NCBI RefSeq assembly: GCF_003020125.1
Contig: NZ_PYFW01000006.1
Coordinates: forward strand, 124,001-188,000
Source: Bradyrhizobium sp. MOS003
Lineage (GTDB): Bacteria > Pseudomonadota > Alphaproteobacteria > Rhizobiales > Xanthobacteraceae
Direction: 5' to 3'
Length of the DNA stretch: 64,000 nucleotides
Shown here: positions 60,927 through 64,000 of the stretch, piece by piece
How the letters are laid out: each line of letters opens with the position of its first letter
Position numbering within the stretch: position 1 is the first letter of the stretch
The notes under the pieces: model-generated
What the model was told of the DNA's origin: nothing
What the model saw: only the letters and a program-made list of their open reading frames with translations
Databases searched by the model: none
Translations under genes and position numbers: made by a program

Positions 60927-60960
60927 CCCGTAGTCATACGGGAGCCCGGCAGCGGCCCCT
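60927..60960 (-). promoter_or_regulatory. Inverted repeat and block-1-like motif upstream of the serralysin-like gene
   Basis: On the minus strand the sequence reads GCCGCTGCCGGGCTCCCGTA followed by TGACTACGGG. It contains a perfect 6-4-6 inverted repeat, CCCGTA TGAC TACGGG (60927-60942). The part GCCGCTGC, GGCTCCCGTATGAC matches block 1 of the upstream element at 17641-17663 almost base for base. It lies about 130 bases before the TTG start, a reasonable position for an operator or promoter component. Confidence 0.4.
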
Positions 60961-60994
60961 GGTCCCGCGGCACCCGTAGTTTGCAGGGCTTTTC

Positions 60995-61297
60995 ATGCCA
61001 CGACGCTCACTTCCGGCCGGCTTGTTCGGCGCCCTGATCGCGCTCGCCGGCCTGGACCATCAAGCCTTCGGAGGACTGCCTGTCATGGTTGAAAAGGCCA
61101 AAGCGGACGACAACGGCAAGGCGGCGCGTGCGCCCTCCATGCCGATGGCCCGCGATCCCGCCGTTGCGGTGGCAGAGGAATACGAGGCCGCGCGCCGCAA
61201 GGGAACGCGTGAGGCCCTCGAGCTCTTCATTGCGCGCCACGGCGACGCCCCCCTGGCCGAGCAGGCGCGCGCGGAGTTGAAGCGCTTGTCGCGGTGA
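60995..61297 (+). CDS. Small exported protein of unknown function
   Basis: A 100-residue protein with a hydrophobic N-terminus (LPAGLFGALIALAGLDHQAFG) that could be a signal peptide, a charged middle and a helical C-terminus ALELFIARHGDAPLAEQARAEL, which looks like half a tetratricopeptide-type repeat. AGGG precedes the ATG. It is divergent from the serralysin-like gene and 120 bases before the CoA-transferase gene. Function unknown. Confidence 0.6.
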   Translation: MPRRSLPAGLFGALIALAGLDHQAFGGLPVMVEKAKADDNGKAARAPSMPMARDPAVAVAEEYEAARRKGTREALELFIARHGDAPLAEQARAELKRLSR

Positions 61298-61416
61298 TCG
61301 CTCGGACACCACATCAGGCATGGCATTTCGGCAGGCGGCATCGGCGCCGGGCCGGCTTGTCGGGTGATCTTTCGGCACTATGGTAGGCCCGCAATCTGTC
61401 CCCGGAGCCTCTCAAA

Positions 61417-62610
61417 ATGCCTTTTCCGCATGCCTCGGAAGCCCTGTCGCGCTTCACCGTGCTCGATCTGACCCGCGTCCGCTCCGGGCCCACCTGCGTG
61501 CGGCAGCTGGCGGACTGGGGGGCGAATGTCGTCAAGATCGACGCGCTGACCGAGGATGCCGGCGGCGAGCAGCCGGGCGGACCTCGCCGGGGTTCCGACT
61601 TCCAGAATTTGCACCGCAACAAGCGGGCCATGACGCTGAACCTGAAGGACGAGCGCGGGCTCGCCTTGTTCAAGCGCCTCGCCGCCAAGGCCGACGTCGT
61701 GGTCGAGAATTTCCGGCCCGACGTGAAGAAGAAGCTCGGCATCGACTATGACAGCCTTGCCGCGATCAACCCGCGCATCGTCTATGGCAGCATCTCCGGC
61801 TTCGGCCAGGACGGCCCCTATCACAAGCGGCCCGGCTTCGATCAGATCGCACAAGGTATGGGCGGGCTGATGTCGATCACCGGGGCGCCGGGCGAAGGCC
61901 CGATGCGGGTCGGCATTCCCGTCGCGGACCTCACGGCGGGCCTGTTCTGCGCCATGGGCATCCTCACCGCGCTGCTGGAGCGCGAGGTTTCGGGCAAGGG
62001 ACAGTGGGTGCAGACCTCGCTGCTCCAGGCCCAGATCTTCATGCTCGACTTCCAGGCCGCGCGCTGGCTGATGGAGAAGGAGGTCGCCAAGCAGGCCGGC
62101 AACAACCACCCGACCAGCATTCCGACCGGCGTGTTCAGGACGTCGGACGGCTATATCAACATCGCCACCACGGGCGGACGGATCTGGGAGCGCTGCGCCC
62201 AGGCGATCGGCGCGCCGGAGCTCTATAGCCATCCGGACTATGCGACGGCACCGGCCCGCTCCAAGAACCGCGACGCGCTCAACGCGGAGATCGAGAAGCG
62301 CACCTTGACGAAGTCGACCGACAGCTGGGTCCGCGAACTCAACGAGGCCGGCGTACCCTGTGGGCCGATCTATGCCATCGACCAGATGTTCGAGGACGCG
62401 CAGGTCAAACATCTCGGCATCGCCCAGGATGTGCCGAACCACGAGGACCGCCACATCCGCCTGGTCGGCCAGCCCGTAACGCTGTCGCGCACGCCGAGCA
62501 AAATGGTGGCGCGGCCGCCGGATTTCGGCGAGCAGACCGAAGAGGTCCTGAAGGAGTTCGGTCTCAGCGCGGACGAGATCGCAAAACTGCGGGATGCCAA
62601 GGTGGTGTGA
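61417..62610 (+). CDS. CaiB/BaiF (class III) CoA-transferase
   Basis: A 397-residue protein. LDLTRVRSGPTCVRQLADWGANVVKI is the family entry, VVENFRPDVKKKLG and YGSISGFGQDGPY follow, and the catalytic Asp is expected in PVADLTAGLFC. The C-terminal block VGQPVTLSRTPS is also typical. It moves CoA between carboxylic acids, acting as formyl-CoA/alpha-methylacyl-CoA racemase-like enzymes do; the substrate is unknown. GGAGCCTC precedes the ATG. A strong terminator follows 20 bases after the stop. It has no visible link to the polysaccharide locus. Confidence 0.9.
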   Translation: MPFPHASEALSRFTVLDLTRVRSGPTCVRQLADWGANVVKIDALTEDAGGEQPGGPRRGSDFQNLHRNKRAMTLNLKDERGLALFKRLAAKADVVVENFRPDVKKKLGIDYDSLAAINPRIVYGSISGFGQDGPYHKRPGFDQIAQGMGGLMSITGAPGEGPMRVGIPVADLTAGLFCAMGILTALLEREVSGKGQWVQTSLLQAQIFMLDFQAARWLMEKEVAKQAGNNHPTSIPTGVFRTSDGYINIATTGGRIWERCAQAIGAPELYSHPDYATAPARSKNRDALNAEIEKRTLTKSTDSWVRELNEAGVPCGPIYAIDQMFEDAQVKHLGIAQDVPNHEDRHIRLVGQPVTLSRTPSKMVARPPDFGEQTEEVLKEFGLSADEIAKLRDAKVV

Positions 62611-62624
62611 ACGCTCGCCTGACG

Positions 62625-62653
62625 AAAAAAGCCCGGCGCGCGCCGGGCCTTTT
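62625..62653. terminator. Bidirectional rho-independent terminator
   Basis: A perfect 18-base palindrome GCCCGGCGCGCGCCGGGC (62631-62648) is flanked by AAAAAA on the left and CTTTT on the right, so it can stop transcription from the CoA-transferase gene and from the convergent porin gene. Confidence 0.88.
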
Positions 62654-62677
62654 GGCCTCGGATGGCCGCGCCGCCGC

Positions 62678-63568
62678 TCAAGTCCCGCTGAAGCGGTAGT
62701 TCACGCCGACGCGCAGGATGTTGTCGGTGATGTGCGAGCGATAGCCGACGACGAGCGGCGCGCCGCTGAGCGCGATCACGGGCGTTGCCAGCGAACCCGA
62801 CACCGTTCCGAGATCGACATGGAGATATTCGAACCTGGCGCTCCAATTGTCGGCGAAAGCGCCTTCGACGCCGGCGCCCGCACTCCAGCCGAATTTGGTC
62901 GTGCTGCTGCTGAAGCTCGCCGCAACCGGCGTGAACGTTCCGCCGTCGGCGCCGGGAGTGCCGCCGACATTGATCGCGCTCACACTGCCCGAGGTGGAGA
63001 CCCGGCCATAGGCGAGACCGCCGGTGCCGTAGACCAGCACGCGCGGCGTCACGACAACACCGAGCCGGCCGCGGACGGTGCCGAACCAATCGAGCTTCTG
63101 GGTGAGATCGAACGTCACCGGCAGCGCGGGATCGAACGTGTTGTCGCCGCGATGGCCCGGCGTGCAGACGCCGTCCTGCAGACCGTCCGGCGCGCCGGCG
63201 CACAGCGCGCCGAGGCTGCCCTTGCGGCCGCTGCCCTGGAAATCAGCTTCGAGACTGAGCACGAACACGTCGCGCTGCCAATTGTAGCCGAGCTGTCCGC
63301 CGCCGGTGACGCCGTCGAGATTGAACGTGCCGGCGCTCGAACTGAGCGGCGCGTTACCCCCGGCGTTGATGAAGTCCACGGCCGTGGCCGAGCGGCCCCA
63401 GCCGTAGCCTATATTGATGCCGGCGTAGAAGCCGCTCCAATTGTGGCCGGGATCCGCGGCCACCGGCGGCGCCTTGGCGGTGATGTGCGGCACCGCGAGA
63501 TCAGCGGCAAAGGCGCCCGGCGCGAGCAGCATGGCGATCGCGGACGCAACCAGCAGAGTTCGTGTCAT
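62678..63568 (-). CDS. Outer-membrane beta-barrel protein (Omp25/Omp31 type)
   Basis: A 296-residue exported barrel. The ATG at 63568 has GAGGGAAG upstream and opens a signal peptide ending near PGAFAADL. The mature protein starts with a short linker and WSGFYAGINIGYGWG, the classic entry of this rhizobial/Brucella family, followed by amphipathic strands (VTGGGQLGYNWQ, WFGTVRGRLGVVV, VYGTGGLAYGRV, KFGWSAGAGVEGAF, ARFEYLHVDLG) and a C-terminal ILRVGVNYRFSGT. Two cysteines near CAGAPDGLQDGVC may pair in a loop. It is a tandem paralogue of the partial gene beyond 63814. Confidence 0.92.
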   Translation of the reverse strand: MTRTLLVASAIAMLLAPGAFAADLAVPHITAKAPPVAADPGHNWSGFYAGINIGYGWGRSATAVDFINAGGNAPLSSSAGTFNLDGVTGGGQLGYNWQRDVFVLSLEADFQGSGRKGSLGALCAGAPDGLQDGVCTPGHRGDNTFDPALPVTFDLTQKLDWFGTVRGRLGVVVTPRVLVYGTGGLAYGRVSTSGSVSAINVGGTPGADGGTFTPVAASFSSSTTKFGWSAGAGVEGAFADNWSARFEYLHVDLGTVSGSLATPVIALSGAPLVVGYRSHITDNILRVGVNYRFSGT

Positions 63569-63762
63569 CAATCTTCCCTCGGAAAAAGGCACTGCCTGAT
63601 CGCCGGCGCGCAAGATGCACGGGCGATTCAGTGCGGCGACCCTAGGGAAGAACCGATCGGCTCGCGTCCTGCGATCGAATGTCGGTCGTTCGGAGGATCA
63701 GAGCTCGCGATCGCAGCGGACTGCTCGCGGTGCCGGACCGATGGAGGCCAGGCAGAATCGAA

Positions 63763-63790
63763 AAGCCCGGCACGAGGCCGGGCTTTGTTT
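63763..63790. terminator. Rho-independent terminator of the second porin gene
   Basis: AAGCCCGGC (63763-63771) pairs with GCCGGGCTT (63777-63785) around a 5-base loop, with T-rich sequence on the plus side and TTTTC after the stem when read on the minus strand. It lies 29 bases beyond the stop of the partial porin gene at 63814, so it probably ends that transcript before the first porin gene. Confidence 0.75.
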
Positions 63791-63813
63791 GTTGTTTGAC
63801 GCCTATGTCGATT

Positions 63814-64000
63814 TCAGTATCTCGCGACCACCGGGCTGTCGAACTGGTAGTTGATGCCGGCGCGCAGAATGTGATCGGTGAAGTGGGACGAGACACTGGC
63901 GCTGATCGGAAGCGTCGGCGCCAGGGTAAAATTGCCGGTCGAGAAGCGGCCGAGATCCATGTAGAGATATTCGAGCTTGGCGCTCCAGTTCCGGGTGATC
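63814..64000 (-). CDS. Second outer-membrane beta-barrel protein (Omp25/Omp31 type), C-terminal 61 residues only
   Basis: Reading the minus strand from the window edge gives an open frame ending in TGA at 63814-63816: NWSAKLEYLYMDLGRFS, a loop, then FTDHILRAGINYQF and the tail DSPVVARY. It aligns strand for strand with the end of the neighbouring porin (NWSARFEYLHVDLG, ITDNILRVGVNYRF), so it is a tandem duplicate. Unlike its neighbour it has an 8-residue extension ending in Tyr, an acceptable terminal aromatic for barrel assembly. The start lies outside the window. Confidence 0.87.
   Translation of the reverse strand, partial: ITRNWSAKLEYLYMDLGRFSTGNFTLAPTLPISASVSSHFTDHILRAGINYQFDSPVVARY

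Noticed and set aside
1..64000. tRNA, rRNA, insertion sequences, integrase or attachment sites
   Set aside because: I looked for cloverleaf-like sequence, transposase motifs and terminal inverted repeats and found none that I can support.

Overview
The window looks like chromosomal DNA of a Bradyrhizobium-type alphaproteobacterium. It is very GC-rich, uses many GTG and TTG starts, and its genes are coupled by 4-base ATGA or GTGA overlaps. It carries intergenic repeats that I recall from Bradyrhizobium and relatives (1879-1982, 38335-38436 and probably parts of 57167-57803). The terminal genes, a serralysin-like protein, a class III CoA-transferase and Omp25/31-type porins, fit the same group. 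This assignment rests on recognition, not on a search.

Layout. (1) 1-5290: end of a branched-chain-amino-acid-type ABC transporter (livM end, binding protein, livF), an AGE-family sugar epimerase and a PaaK-like acyl-CoA ligase. (2) 5293-57166: a very large surface-polysaccharide locus. (3) 57804-64000: a TTG-started serralysin-like RTX protein with four 115-residue repeats, a small exported protein, a CoA-transferase and two tandem outer-membrane beta-barrels, the second cut by the window edge.

Inside the polysaccharide locus there are two separate nonulosonic-acid (sialic-acid-like) cassettes. Cassette I (7127-14346) has a CBS-GHMP sugar kinase, a NeuB synthase fused to a second TIM barrel, a NeuA, a sugar-phosphate isomerase-like TIM barrel and three SDRs. 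Its product is not predictable from known pathways. Cassette II (22645-31400) is close to the legionaminic acid route: LegB, LegC, LegG, LegI, a NeuD/LegH-like acetyltransferase on the other strand, LegX, a Gfo/Idh protein, LegF and a PtmA-like SDR. Its last part follows the order I recall from the Campylobacter flagellin-glycosylation genes ptmE-ptmF-ptmB-ptmA. Between the cassettes lie membrane proteins, a methyltransferase, two related unknown proteins and a fused heptose nucleotidyltransferase-phosphatase.

31411-57166 holds assembly and decoration genes: two flippases, a Wzy candidate, several glycosyltransferases, two capsule-type (KpsC/KpsS-like) proteins, a PhyH-type dioxygenase, methyltransferases, a sulfotransferase-like protein with an altered P-loop, an APH-type kinase, UDP-xylose synthesis, and CDP-4-keto-6-deoxyglucose synthesis close to a split transketolase and an SDR. 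The last set suggests a two-carbon-branched sugar. Two flippases and two nonulosonate cassettes suggest that more than one glycan, or one very complex glycan, is made here.
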